Notes under the pieces: generated by a model
The model's input: only the letters and a program-made list of their open reading frames with translations
Database searches by the model: none
Told to the model about the DNA's origin: nothing
Shown here: positions 8,621-18,916 of the stretch, in pieces
Position numbering within the stretch: position 1 is the first letter of the stretch
How the letters are laid out: each line of letters starts with the position of its first letter
Position numbers and translations under genes: made by a program
NCBI RefSeq assembly: GCF_023349185.1
Contig: NZ_JAKIKY010000005.1
Location: 62,001-126,000 of the forward strand
DNA from: Shewanella aquimarina
GTDB taxonomy: Bacteria; Pseudomonadota; Gammaproteobacteria; Enterobacterales; Shewanellaceae
DNA: 64,000 nt
Direction: 5' to 3'

Positions 8621-9376
8621 TTAGAAGTGATACTTGGCGATCACCGAGTAGGTGTTCTGATCTATGCCCTTAACACCATACTTGTTCTTCCAGTAATCGT
8701 ATTCGATACCGACGAACAGCTTATCTTTCTTGTGGGCACCGAAGATGGCCGCGCCCAAATCGTACTTAACCTGAGGGTTGAAGTGGAAGTTCTCTTCATA
8801 GCCAGTGTTGTCGGCCGAGAATACCCAATCGATAAAGCCGTCGAAGACGATGTTCGAGTGACCTACCGGGAAGTCCATACGAAAGACTGGGGTCAACTGC
8901 CAGCCGTCGCTCAGGTTGCCGGTGCTGATAGCGTCGCGACGATAGGTGTTTAGCTGGAAGTAGCTGAAATAAGGGATCTTGAAGTCGAGACCCACACCAT
9001 AGAGGAAGCTCTTCACCGGGCCTTCGCCCTCTTCGTAGGTGAGTGCCAGTGATACGTCTGTGATGGCGCCTACGCCCACAGGCTTGCCTAAGATCTTGCT
9101 GGCGCTGAAGCGGGGTGAGATCTCACCATAGGTGGTACTGTCTTTGCCGCCGTTATTGCCATTGAAGTAGATGAAGTCTTGAAAGGCGAACCAGTCGCCA
9201 TACTTCCAGCCGCCGGCGGTTTCTAGGGTAATAGTGGTTTGTCGCTCCGAAGGAGCCAGATCATAGTTGTCGCCGTAGAGGGCGGTGGCACTGAAGTCCC
9301 ACCATTGGATCATATCATCGGCTAGCGCGGGCTGGGCGGCGACTAGCGCGAGGAGAAGCCATTTCCTGTTCATCAT
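8621..9376 (-). CDS. Tsx-like nucleoside-specific outer membrane channel (OmpK family)
   Basis: 251 residues with a signal peptide (cleavage after ALA, near residue 19). The mature protein begins DDMIQWWDFSATALYGDNYDL, typical of the Tsx/OmpK family start. Aromatic-rich alternating strands follow, and the protein ends in a C-terminal Phe (YSVIAKYHF), the outer membrane assembly signal. Tsx passes nucleosides across the outer membrane. The adjacent udp supports that substrate. The ATG at 9376 has AGG seven bases upstream. Confidence 0.88.
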   Translation of the reverse strand: MMNRKWLLLALVAAQPALADDMIQWWDFSATALYGDNYDLAPSERQTTITLETAGGWKYGDWFAFQDFIYFNGNNGGKDSTTYGEISPRFSASKILGKPVGVGAITDVSLALTYEEGEGPVKSFLYGVGLDFKIPYFSYFQLNTYRRDAISTGNLSDGWQLTPVFRMDFPVGHSNIVFDGFIDWVFSADNTGYEENFHFNPQVKYDLGAAIFGAHKKDKLFVGIEYDYWKNKYGVKGIDQNTYSVIAKYHF

Positions 9377-9674
9377 CTGTTTACCTTTATCGTCGTTTTT
9401 TGAGTTATTTTGCGGTACTGCTATTTGTGGTTAATTTGAAAACAATCTCGGCACTCTTAGCTGCCTTTTCGGACTGTTTTCACGCCGTATGTTTTATGCG
9501 CCGCAAGTATACGGGATTTCGCTATTGTGCCCAATTCCAAAACAATGTCTTTTACCCTGGTAAATTAAATGTTTGTTGCCTGTGTCACATTTGTATCATG
9601 ACATAATATGTCGCATTGCGAGAAAAGAGCTGATATAGTCTTGGCAGGGATACTCTCATTTCAGGGGGGGAAAT

Positions 9675-10136
9675 ATGGAGTTTTCTAATCCTATCTTTAT
9701 CTGGATTGCCGTTGGTATAGTCTTGATGTTAGCCGAGATCATTCTGCCCGGCGGTATCGTTATTTTCCTGGGCGCCGCCTGTTTGGTGGTCGCGGGCGCA
9801 TTGACCCTAGGCTGGGTCGAAGGCTTTGTGCAGGCCCTGACGCTCTGGTTCATCTCTGCCATCGTCTTGTTGCTGGCATTTCGCCAGGTAACACAGCGTC
9901 TGGTGGGTGGTGATTCCCATGTGGATAATACCGATGAGGAGTTTGACCTTTATAATCAAGTTGCCGTCGTCAAGACGGCGATCGGCCCGGCACAGCAGCA
10001 GGGGCGCGTCGAGTTTCAGGGAAGCGAATGGCCAGCACTGGGTGATGGCAGCGAGATCCCGGTCGGCGCGCGCGTCAGAGTGATCTGTCGCGAAAATATT
10101 GCCCTGGTCGTTGAACCTTTGACAGAGCAGGCTTAG
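9675..10136 (+). CDS. NfeD family membrane protein (short form)
   Basis: 153 residues. Closely spaced membrane helices (FIWIAVGIVLMLAEIILPGGIVIFLGAACLVVAG, then ALTLWFISAIVLLLAF) occupy the first 75 residues. A C-terminal OB-fold follows (VVKTAIGPAQQQGRVEFQGSEWPALGDGSEIPVGARVRV), the NfeD hallmark. The serine protease domain of long NfeD is absent. Short NfeD proteins are encoded with, and thought to act with, SPFH/stomatin proteins in membrane quality control. Two SPFH genes follow directly. Confidence 0.9.
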   Translation: MEFSNPIFIWIAVGIVLMLAEIILPGGIVIFLGAACLVVAGALTLGWVEGFVQALTLWFISAIVLLLAFRQVTQRLVGGDSHVDNTDEEFDLYNQVAVVKTAIGPAQQQGRVEFQGSEWPALGDGSEIPVGARVRVICRENIALVVEPLTEQA

Positions 10137-10165
10137 CCTGGCTGCTTATTTACAGGATGGAATCT

Positions 10166-11092
10166 ATGTTCGAATTTACCTTATTAATACTCTTCGTTTT
10201 CTTTATTCTTTATAACTTATTGTTGATCGTGCCCATGCGTGAGGTACACGTTATCGAGCGTCTGGGCAAATTCCGGGTGGTGTTACAGCCAGGTTTTCAC
10301 TTTCTGATCCCCTTCTTCGACCGTGTCGCCTATCGGCACGACACACGTGAGCAGGTGCTGGATGTGCCGCCACAGAGCTGTATCTCGAAAGACAATACTC
10401 AGCTGGAGGTCGACGGCCTAGTCTATCTCAAGGTGATGGACGGTAAGCTGGCCAGCTATGGTATCGAAGATTATCGTCGCGCGGCGGTGAACCTGGCGCA
10501 GACCACCATGCGTTCCGAGATAGGTAAGCTGAGCCTGAGTGAGACCTTCTCCGAGCGAGACAGCCTCAACGAATCTATCGTGCGGGAGATCGATAAGGCG
10601 TCCGATCCCTGGGGGATCAAGGTACTCAGGTACGAGATCAAAAATATTACGCCATCTTTCAAGGTGATCCACACCCTAGAGAAGCAGATGGAGGCCGAAC
10701 GCAGCAAGCGCGCCGAGATCACCCTGGCCAATGCCGAGAAGGCGGCGATGATTAACCTCTCAGAGGGTGAGCGTCAGGAGGCGATCAATCTGTCGGAGGG
10801 TGAGAAGCAGAAACGGATCAACGAGGCCAAGGGTACGGCCCAGGAGATTGCCATCGTTGCCCGCGCCAAGGCGGAAGCCATGACGCTGGTCTCCGAGGCA
10901 TTGGCGCTCGAAGGCGGTAACGAGGCGATGAATATGCAGCTTAAGGAGCAGTTCATCAATCAGGTTGGTAAGATACTCAACGAAGCCGATATCTCTGTGG
11001 TGCCGGCCGAGATGGCCAAGCTGGAAGGTTTCTTTGAGGGCATGGAGCAGGTGACTCAGAGTGTGGGTCAAGTAAAAGGAGGTCGCGCATGA
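10166..11092 (+). CDS. SPFH/stomatin-like protein (QmcA type), first copy
   Basis: About 308 residues from the ATG at 10166, which has AGGA at good spacing; the ATG at 10157 overlaps that site and is less likely. An N-terminal anchor helix (residues 2-22) is followed by an SPFH/band-7 domain (VPMREVHVIERLGKFRVVLQPGFHFLIPF). A long heptad-rich stretch (about 175-230, many Glu/Ala) contains repeated LSEGE(R/K)Q units. Such proteins form ring-like membrane oligomers that organise proteases and lipid domains. It is in an operon between nfeD and a second SPFH gene. Confidence 0.9.
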   Translation: MFEFTLLILFVFFILYNLLLIVPMREVHVIERLGKFRVVLQPGFHFLIPFFDRVAYRHDTREQVLDVPPQSCISKDNTQLEVDGLVYLKVMDGKLASYGIEDYRRAAVNLAQTTMRSEIGKLSLSETFSERDSLNESIVREIDKASDPWGIKVLRYEIKNITPSFKVIHTLEKQMEAERSKRAEITLANAEKAAMINLSEGERQEAINLSEGEKQKRINEAKGTAQEIAIVARAKAEAMTLVSEALALEGGNEAMNMQLKEQFINQVGKILNEADISVVPAEMAKLEGFFEGMEQVTQSVGQVKGGRA

Positions 11093-12024
11093 TCGCAGGT
11101 ATCAACACAGATTTAATCGTATTGGGGATCTGGGGACTGATCTTCGCCATCTTCATTATCAAGCTGTTCCAGTCGATTCGTTTGGTGCCTACCAAGTCGG
11201 CCTATATCGTCGAGCGTCTGGGTAAGTATCACACCACCCTAGATGCCGGCTTCCACGCCTTGGTGCCTTTCATCGATAAGGTGGCATATATGCATGACCT
11301 TAAAGAGGAAACCATAGACGTGCCGCCTCAGGAGTGTTTCTCCAGCGACGAGGTTAACGTCGAGGTAGATGGGGTTATCTATATCTCCGTGGTGGATCCG
11401 GTAAAGGCCAGCTATGGCGTGACCGACTACCGTTTCGCCGCCATTCAGCTGGCGCAGACCACGACCCGATCTGTCATTGGCACCCTAGATCTCGACCGCA
11501 CCTTCGAGGAGCGTGACGTGATCAGCGCCAAGGTAGTAGAGGTGCTGGATCAGGCCGGTGCTACCTGGGGGATCCGGGTACACAGATATGAGATCAAGAA
11601 TATCGCCCCGCCTGAGACGGTGAAGAACGCCATGGAGATGCAGGTGAACGCCGAGCGTGAACGCCGCGCCTTACTGGCCAAGAGCGAGGGTGACAAGCAG
11701 AGCAAGATCAACCGCTCAGAAGGGGTCAAGGCCGAGATGATCAACCGCTCCGAGGGTGAGATGCAAAAACGGATCAACGAGGCCGAGGGTAAGGCCGAGG
11801 AGATCCTCACCATCGCCAAGGCGACGGCCGAGTCTATAGAGCGCATGGCCCAGGTGGTGTCGGCACCCGGCGGTAAAAACGTGGTGCGTATGCAGCTTGG
11901 CGCCCAGTACCTCAAGCAGTTCGACGGCCTGACCAACAGCGCCAACAAGATTGTCCTGCCGGGCAACATGATGGACTTCGATCACTGGATGGACAGCATT
12001 GGGCTGGAAGAGAGCAAGGACTAA
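11089..12024 (+). CDS. SPFH/stomatin-like protein (QmcA type), second copy
   Basis: 311 residues; the ATG overlaps the previous stop by 4 bases (ATGA), implying translational coupling. It has the same layout: an N-terminal helix, SPFH domain (VPTKSAYIVERLGKYHTTLDAGFHALVPF) and coiled coil with repeated RSEG units (INRSEGVKAEMINRSEGEMQKRINEAEG). It is clearly paralogous to its neighbour but diverged, so it probably forms a hetero-oligomer like HflK/HflC; that is inference. A terminator follows. Confidence 0.9.
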   Translation: MIAGINTDLIVLGIWGLIFAIFIIKLFQSIRLVPTKSAYIVERLGKYHTTLDAGFHALVPFIDKVAYMHDLKEETIDVPPQECFSSDEVNVEVDGVIYISVVDPVKASYGVTDYRFAAIQLAQTTTRSVIGTLDLDRTFEERDVISAKVVEVLDQAGATWGIRVHRYEIKNIAPPETVKNAMEMQVNAERERRALLAKSEGDKQSKINRSEGVKAEMINRSEGEMQKRINEAEGKAEEILTIAKATAESIERMAQVVSAPGGKNVVRMQLGAQYLKQFDGLTNSANKIVLPGNMMDFDHWMDSIGLEESKD

Positions 12025-12051
12025 GCCTCGCCTAACCCCCGCCCTTTCCCT

Positions 12052-12083
12052 AAAAGCCCAAGCCTTAGCCTGGGCTTTTTTTT
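12052..12083 (+). terminator. Intrinsic terminator after the NfeD/SPFH operon
   Basis: AAGCCCA ... TGGGCTT stem with additional internal GC pairing, followed by eight T. Confidence 0.85.
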
Positions 12084-12182
12084 ACTCGCAGTTTAGTGTG
12101 ACGACCGCTTAGGGATACGGGCGACGGTAGGATCGGGCTACACCTCCTGTTATACTTGCCGCCTGATTTTTTGGAGGCAAGA

Positions 12183-14363
12183 ATGGACGTATCTTCTTTA
12201 CTCGACGGCTTAAACGACAAACAGCGCGAGGCCGTCGGCGCACCACAATCTAGCATGCTGGTGCTGGCGGGCGCGGGCAGCGGTAAGACCCGGGTACTGA
12301 CCCACCGTATCGCCTGGCTGATGCAGGTAGAGCAGCAGAGTCCCTATTCTATTCTGGCGGTGACCTTTACTAACAAGGCCGCGGCCGAGATGCGCGAGCG
12401 TGTGGAGAAGGTCAGCGGCAGCAACATGGGCCGCATGTGGATCGGCACCTTCCATGGCCTGGCCCATCGCCTGCTGCGCACCCATTATCAAGATGCCAAC
12501 TTGCCCCAGAGTTTTCAAATTCTCGACTCGGACGATCAGCTCAGGCTGATCAAGCGGATCCTCAAGAGCCTGAATCTGGATGAGAAACAGTATCCGCCGC
12601 GCCAGGCCCAGGGTTATATCAACGGCAAGAAAGATCAGGGGCTGAGGCCTAAGCATATCGACGCCGGCGGTTTCCCCATTGAGCAGAACTTGTTGAAGAT
12701 CTATCAGGTGTACCAGGAGTCTTGCGATCGCGCAGGCCTGGTGGACTTTGCCGAGATCTTGCTAAGGGCCCATGAGCTCTGGCTTAACAAGCCCCATATT
12801 CTCGAGCACTATCAGGAGCGCTTCAAGAACATACTGGTGGACGAGTTTCAGGATACCAACGCCATCCAGTACGCCTGGATCCGTGTGCTCGCGGGCAGCA
12901 CGGCCAACGTGATGATCGTCGGCGATGATGACCAGTCCATCTATGGCTGGCGCGGTGCCCAGGTGGAGAACCTGCATAAGTTTCTGCAGGACTTCCCGGC
13001 GGCCCAGACCATACGCCTGGAGCAGAATTACCGCTCCAGCGGCAACATTCTTAACGCCTCCAACGAGCTGATCGCTAACAACCCGGACCGACTGGGCAAG
13101 AAGCTGTGGACCGAAGACAAGGATGGGGAGAAGATCGGCCTGTACTGCGCCTTCAACGAGATGGACGAGGCCCGCTTCATCGTGGGTCGCATCACGGACT
13201 GGCAGGATATGGGCGGTAACCTCAGCGATTGCGCCATCCTCTATCGTTCCAATGCCCAGTCGCGGGTGTTGGAAGAGGCCTTGCTGCATAAGGGAATGGC
13301 TTATCGCATCTATGGCGGCCTGCGCTTCTTCGAGCGTCAGGAGATCAAAGATGCCATGGGGTATCTGCGCCTGATCAGCAATAAGAACGACGACGCTGCC
13401 TTCGAGCGTATCATCAACACGCCGACCCGTGGCATAGGCGACCGTACCCTGGAGATCTTGCGCAGCACGGCGCGTCAGCAGGAGCTGACCCTGTGGCAGA
13501 CCTGTCTGCGCCTGCTCGATGAGAAGGTGCTCTCGGGCCGGGCCGCCAACGCGGTACGTGGCTTCATGGATCTTATCGTCAACTTGCAGCAGGAGACGGC
13601 GGAGCAGTCGCTACATCGCATGACAGATCATGTGATCCAAGCCTCTGGCCTCAAGGCCATGTACGAGGCGGAGAAGGGCGAGAAGGCCCGTGCCAGGGTA
13701 GAAAACTTAGAAGAGCTGGTCACCGCGGCGCGCACCTTCGTGATGCCGGAAGATCTCGAAGACATGGGCGAGCTGAACGCCTTCCTCTCCCATGCAGCCC
13801 TCGAGGCAGGCGAGGGGCAGGCCGATGCCTTCACCGACGCCGTGCAGCTGATGACACTGCACTCGGCCAAGGGCCTGGAGTTCCCCATGGTCTTCATGGC
13901 GGGGGTCGAAGAGGGGATATTCCCCAGCCAGATGGCGATGGATGAGGGCGACAGACTGGATGAGGAGCGCCGCCTCTGTTACGTGGGTATGACCCGTGCC
14001 ATGAAGCAGCTCTATATCACCTACGCCGAGTCGCGCCGCATCTATGGCCGGGAAAACTATGCTCGCCCGTCGCGCTTCATCAAGGAGATCCCTGACGACT
14101 ATGTGCAGGAGATCCGCATGAGGACCAGCGTTACCGCGCCAGCCAGCACTAATAGGTTTAGTCAGGCGCAGGCTTCCTTTAACGGTTCAGCCTTCAACGA
14201 TTCAGGCTTCAATATCGGCCAGCGGGTGAACCACCCTAAGTTTGGTGAGGGGAAGGTGACAAACTTCGAGGGTAGTGGTGCCCAGGCCAGAGTCCAGGTC
14301 GATTTTCTCGACGTGGGCAGCAAGTGGCTGGTGGTGGCCTATGCGCGTTTGGAGACGCTGTAA
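12183..14363 (+). CDS. uvrD: DNA helicase II (UvrD)
   Basis: 726 residues from the ATG at 12183, which has GGAGG five bases upstream; upstream in-frame codons lack a ribosome site. SF1A helicase motifs are present: Q motif (LNDKQREAV), Walker A AGAGSGKT (29-36), TFTNKAAAEMRER, Walker B VDEFQDTN, GDDDQSIYGWRGA, QNYRS, LMTLHSAKGLEF and VGMTRA. The C-terminal Tudor-like RNAP-binding segment (FNIGQRVNHPKFGEGKVTNFEG) is intact. It unwinds DNA 3'-5' in nucleotide-excision and mismatch repair. No clear LexA box (CTG-N10-CAG) was found before it. Confidence 0.97.
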   Translation: MDVSSLLDGLNDKQREAVGAPQSSMLVLAGAGSGKTRVLTHRIAWLMQVEQQSPYSILAVTFTNKAAAEMRERVEKVSGSNMGRMWIGTFHGLAHRLLRTHYQDANLPQSFQILDSDDQLRLIKRILKSLNLDEKQYPPRQAQGYINGKKDQGLRPKHIDAGGFPIEQNLLKIYQVYQESCDRAGLVDFAEILLRAHELWLNKPHILEHYQERFKNILVDEFQDTNAIQYAWIRVLAGSTANVMIVGDDDQSIYGWRGAQVENLHKFLQDFPAAQTIRLEQNYRSSGNILNASNELIANNPDRLGKKLWTEDKDGEKIGLYCAFNEMDEARFIVGRITDWQDMGGNLSDCAILYRSNAQSRVLEEALLHKGMAYRIYGGLRFFERQEIKDAMGYLRLISNKNDDAAFERIINTPTRGIGDRTLEILRSTARQQELTLWQTCLRLLDEKVLSGRAANAVRGFMDLIVNLQQETAEQSLHRMTDHVIQASGLKAMYEAEKGEKARARVENLEELVTAARTFVMPEDLEDMGELNAFLSHAALEAGEGQADAFTDAVQLMTLHSAKGLEFPMVFMAGVEEGIFPSQMAMDEGDRLDEERRLCYVGMTRAMKQLYITYAESRRIYGRENYARPSRFIKEIPDDYVQEIRMRTSVTAPASTNRFSQAQASFNGSAFNDSGFNIGQRVNHPKFGEGKVTNFEGSGAQARVQVDFLDVGSKWLVVAYARLETL

Positions 14364-14364
14364 T

Positions 14365-14636
14365 CCTAGGGCCTGTTTATCTTTCGCGTTCATTTTTGCA
14401 GCATTCTGTATCGCTTTTATACAAGGCAGAGCGATTGTAATGTGGTGTGCTACATCAATGAGCGATAACCCAGTAGAAAAATGATACAGACGTTGCCCGT
14501 AGGGTTCGTCTTGAGCATGTTCAACTCTTCGTTACTCGGCTTTTATATAGAATAACTATACTTCAAGCCTCATGCCGCGATTTGAACGTGCTCAATTAGA
14601 ACAAAAATTGTTCTCAAAAGGTCAACAGGCCCTAGG
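14365..14636. repeat. MITE-like element with 13-bp perfect terminal inverted repeats
   Basis: CCTAGGGCCTGTT at 14365-14377 and its exact complement AACAGGCCCTAGG at 14624-14636 bound 272 bases with no gene. The inside holds a GAACAAAAATTGTTC palindrome near the right end. It starts one base after the uvrD stop codon. Layout and size suggest a non-autonomous element. Similar sequence recurs in Shewanella genomes by my recollection only, and no second copy lies in this window. Confidence 0.6.
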
Positions 14637-14723
14637 GTGATAAAGCGCTTGAAACTCGTAGGGCGTCAGTCATAATGCCAAGTAATGATAAAGGCCAAAG
14701 CAGTCGTTAGGAGAGCCTAGAAA

Positions 14724-15584
14724 ATGAGCTTAAGGGATAAATTGGACGCCTATTTGCGTCTGGCACGGATGGACAGGCCTATAGGAACCTTTTTGTTGTT
14801 ATGGCCATGCCTGATGGCGCTGGTGCTGGCCGCCGGTGGTATGCCGGATCTTAAGGTGTTGATCATCTTCGTTATCGGTGTGGTGGTGATGCGTGCCTGC
14901 GGTTGCATCATCAACGACTATGCCGACCGCAAGTTGGACTCCCATGTGGAGCGTACCAAGAGCCGCCCCCTGGCCAGTGGTGAGGTGACGGTCAAAGAGG
15001 CGCTTATCCTGTTTGTGGTGCTTGGCCTGCTGGCCTTCGCCTTAGTGCTGATGCTCAACCCGCTGGTGGTGCAGCTTTCTTTCGTCGGCATCCTATTGAC
15101 CATCATCTACCCCTTTACCAAACGTTTCACCAACATGCCGCAGATGTTCCTCGGCGTGGTGTGGAGCTGGTCGATCCCTATGGCCTATGCGGCGCAGCTA
15201 GGCACAGTGCCGGTAGAAGCCTGGTGGCTGTTTGCCGCTAACTGGTGCTGGACAGTGGCCTACGACACCATGTATGCCATGGTGGACAGAGACGATGACC
15301 TCAAGGTGGGCATCAAGTCGACGGCGATTCTCTTTGGCCGTTTCGATCGTCAGATCATCGGCCTGTTTCAGCTGGCCGCCCTCGGCTGTTTCATCATGGC
15401 CGGGCTCAGCGCCGATCGTGGCCTGGTCTTCGCTCTGGGGATCCTCACCTTCATCGGTTTCGCCCTCTACCAGCAGAAGTTGATCTTTGACCGCGAGCGC
15501 GCTCCCTGCTTACAGGCTTTTTTGAACAACAACTGGGCCGGCATGACGCTGTTTCTGGCCCTGGGTATTGATTATTTGCTGTAG
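14724..15584 (+). CDS. ubiA: 4-hydroxybenzoate polyprenyltransferase
   Basis: 286 residues, mostly membrane helices (about nine). The two Asp-rich prenyl-diphosphate/Mg sites are NDYADRKLD (first) and DRDDDLKVG (second). The N-terminal [18 protein letters not shown] is characteristic of UbiA. It attaches the octaprenyl tail to 4-hydroxybenzoate in ubiquinone synthesis at the inner membrane. No ubiC is adjacent. A ribosome site (AGGAGAG) precedes the ATG and a terminator follows. Confidence 0.96.
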   Translation: MSLRDKLDAYLRLARMDRPIGTFLLLWPCLMALVLAAGGMPDLKVLIIFVIGVVVMRACGCIINDYADRKLDSHVERTKSRPLASGEVTVKEALILFVVLGLLAFALVLMLNPLVVQLSFVGILLTIIYPFTKRFTNMPQMFLGVVWSWSIPMAYAAQLGTVPVEAWWLFAANWCWTVAYDTMYAMVDRDDDLKVGIKSTAILFGRFDRQIIGLFQLAALGCFIMAGLSADRGLVFALGILTFIGFALYQQKLIFDRERAPCLQAFLNNNWAGMTLFLALGIDYLL

Positions 15585-15601
15585 TGCCTATATCGCCAAT
15601 T

Positions 15602-15627
15602 AAGCCACCAATGACGGTGGCTTTTTT
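15602..15627 (+). terminator. Intrinsic terminator after ubiA
   Basis: AGCCACC-AATGAC-GGTGGCT stem followed by six T. Confidence 0.85.
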
Positions 15628-15875
15628 GTTTTTACCACGCTGAAAATCGCTCCCTTTCTGCTCCTTTTTGGATCCTCTTTCTAACCTTATTTTGCTTCTT
15701 AAGGCTTACATCAATGGGTTTGAGGCTATAGAGGTTCTGGGCCGCAAGTGAAAGGTTACTCAAGCTCTATCCATTGAGTGTAATTTTGTTGACTTAAGAT
15801 TGGGCTATTGCAGTGGAAATGTGATTGAATAATAGATAAGTTATTGTATAAAAATCACTTTAAGACTGAGGCGGG

Positions 15876-16388
15876 ATGATCAATTCATCTCATCAGGGCA
15901 GCGGTCAGTTGTTGTCAGAGGAACTAAATATGGATGTGACTCAAGATCTGCAGTTTGTTCGCAGTGTGGTTGTAGATAATATTGGCGACACCCAAATTGA
16001 TGTTAGTGAATTACATGGGTTCGGATTATTTTGCCAAGAGTTTGGCTTTGAAGCTGGACAGGAGCTATGTGTGCTCGATGGTCAGGTTGTCACCATTGAG
16101 CATTATGAGAAGATAGAGGCGTTGGTTGCGCCAAATATCCTAGCTTATAAAAATTATATCTTTATGGAATGTAATTACTTAGGGGCAGATAAACTGTTGG
16201 TCAGGCCCTTTAGAAGCAAATACAGTTACATCAATCACAGTCGCACGCCTAATCTCGAGCTCAAGCGCGATCCGCTGCGTGTCGTGACTTTGAGAAAGAT
16301 TGTGGCAGGAGAGGAACTAACGATTGATTACCGCAAAGAGCCGCTGCCAGAAGCCTATGTAAATAACCCAGTAAAGGATTTTTTGTAA
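15876..16388 (+). CDS. SET-domain protein (predicted lysine methyltransferase-like)
   Basis: 170 residues. The C-terminal half shows SET signatures: YSYINHSRTPNLEL (NHS at 120-122, SAM/substrate channel), VVTLRKIVAGEELTIDY (146-152) with the catalytic-type Tyr, and an earlier GFGLFCQEFGFEAGQELCVLDG like the SET-N strand pair. No pre-SET or post-SET Cys clusters are visible. Another start, ATG at 15930, has a better-spaced AGAGGA and gives 152 residues. The stop codon directly abuts the ATG of the next gene, so the two are almost certainly co-translated. Base composition is lower in GC than the flanking ubiA and hemB. The target is unknown; self-modification or methylation of the partner are possible guesses. 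Confidence 0.8.
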   Translation: MINSSHQGSGQLLSEELNMDVTQDLQFVRSVVVDNIGDTQIDVSELHGFGLFCQEFGFEAGQELCVLDGQVVTIEHYEKIEALVAPNILAYKNYIFMECNYLGADKLLVRPFRSKYSYINHSRTPNLELKRDPLRVVTLRKIVAGEELTIDYRKEPLPEAYVNNPVKDFL

Positions 16389-17744
16389 ATGGTTAAAACT
16401 TCGGTGATGTGTGTTCAGCCGCTAGAACTCGGCGTTGATACCTTTGATGCGGCACTGACTAATAATCGTAATATCAAGAAATTCTTCAGCGCAAATATGG
16501 ATGTTAAGCCAAGCATCGATTGGATTAACTCCTTCTTAAAAATCCATACGAGAAGTAAAAATTTTAAGTCGATACTCTCTTCGACTAGGACGCCGGTATC
16601 GGGACAGTTACTGAAGGCTGATCTCGCTCAGTCAATGTTCTGGGTTAACGATGAGTATGATATTTCTGACAACTTGCTTCCCAAGGAGTGTAAGTTCGAT
16701 CTGATTTTCGATTATCGTCTCTACAGCTTTATTTTGGTTTACGAGCTGGTATTCGAGTTTGAAGAAGCCAGATTGATGCAATTATTAGCTACTGATTATA
16801 AGGATCAAGATAAGAATAATCTCTATAACACTGTGCGTAACCTATTGGTTAAAGAGCATAATGACAGTCAGATCAGCGTTTGGGCATCTCAGGTGATTGA
16901 ACTGGCGAAGATGAAGACAATTGAATGCCTTAAGTTGATTGATAACAAGCGTAATCATGAGGTGAAGCTGCTCAATAATACAGGGAATATCACCTTTTTC
17001 TATCGAACCGACGCGGCTAACCAAGGGTTGAAAGAGGCCATATTTGATTGTAATACCCAGGCCGAACGTGTTTCCTATAATCAGACCACTATTCTGGATA
17101 ATGACAAGGTCAGTTACCGCTTTTACAGCCGCTTTCATTCGATTATTTCTAATGATAGAAGTTACTACCATAGATTTTTCCCGATTCAATACCACATTCA
17201 ATATATGTGGTTCTCCACGGCTTACTTCATCAATCTCATGGATGAGCTCAATCGTCGTATCCTAATCGATGATCGCAACAAGAGTATTGAAAAGAATCGT
17301 GTGGTTATCGACGAATATATCAATAAGTTTGAACTGCTCAGGATCCAGAATCAGGACATGAAGTCTCTGTTTGAGTCTGATAATGACAAGATATATGTAC
17401 CGATGGAGAGTAAATGGAATATATGTAACGCGCTCGATAATGCGCAATCTTATGTGGCGTCATTTAAAGATTACCTTGAGCGTTCCTATCAGCGTCGTAT
17501 GGAAAGCACCAACACCAAGCAGAGTAAGATTTTGTTTGTGATCTCCTGTATTCAACTGATGGGACTGGTGAGTATCTGGAACGACTATCTATCTCTCTCA
17601 AAAGTAAGGCAGTTTATGTATACCACTGGGATACATAAAGATTCCCAAGTGGAGTTTGTGCTCAGTATTAATACCTGGTTCCCCATTGTGCTCTTCGTAG
17701 GGCTGTTGGGCTTTATGCTTTATAGCCATTATAATAGCCGCTAG
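16389..17744 (+). CDS. Unrecognised membrane protein with CorA-like C-terminal layout, partner of the SET protein
   Basis: 451 residues. About 375 soluble residues come first, with mixed helices and a charged helical stretch near 300-375. Two membrane helices at the C-terminus follow (ILFVISCIQLMGLVSIW about 379-395, and TWFPIVLFVGLLGFMLYSHY about 428-447), joined by a short loop. That order resembles CorA/ZntB transporters, but the GMN signature before the loop is absent, so ion transport cannot be claimed. It begins at the base after the SET stop codon. AT-rich composition suggests acquisition. No function is assigned. Confidence 0.7.
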   Translation: MVKTSVMCVQPLELGVDTFDAALTNNRNIKKFFSANMDVKPSIDWINSFLKIHTRSKNFKSILSSTRTPVSGQLLKADLAQSMFWVNDEYDISDNLLPKECKFDLIFDYRLYSFILVYELVFEFEEARLMQLLATDYKDQDKNNLYNTVRNLLVKEHNDSQISVWASQVIELAKMKTIECLKLIDNKRNHEVKLLNNTGNITFFYRTDAANQGLKEAIFDCNTQAERVSYNQTTILDNDKVSYRFYSRFHSIISNDRSYYHRFFPIQYHIQYMWFSTAYFINLMDELNRRILIDDRNKSIEKNRVVIDEYINKFELLRIQNQDMKSLFESDNDKIYVPMESKWNICNALDNAQSYVASFKDYLERSYQRRMESTNTKQSKILFVISCIQLMGLVSIWNDYLSLSKVRQFMYTTGIHKDSQVEFVLSINTWFPIVLFVGLLGFMLYSHYNSR

Positions 17745-17755
17745 AATAGCATCAT

Positions 17756-17785
17756 AAAAAAAGCCAGTTGTTTGCAACTGGCTTT
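17756..17785. terminator. Bidirectional terminator between the SET operon and hemB
   Basis: GCCAGTTG-TTTG-CAACTGGC, an 8-bp perfect stem. Seven A precede it, so it has a strong T tract for the leftward hemB transcript; TTTC follows for the rightward operon. Confidence 0.85.
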
Positions 17786-17807
17786 CTATTATCAACGGCG
17801 ATTGAGC

Positions 17808-18833
<1,026 letters not shown>

Positions 18834-18916
18834 CTAATTTAGGGTTGCTTGCTTTATTGGGCTACACACTTCTCTGCACATGGCTAGATGGCGCATAGCC
18901 GCTAAGTCGGTTAATT

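Noticed and set aside
12121..12182. LexA box before uvrD.
   Set aside because: No CTG-N10-CAG palindrome was found by eye in the upstream region.
16389..17744. Calling the SET partner a CorA magnesium transporter.
   Set aside because: Only the two-helix C-terminal layout fits; the GMN signature is absent.
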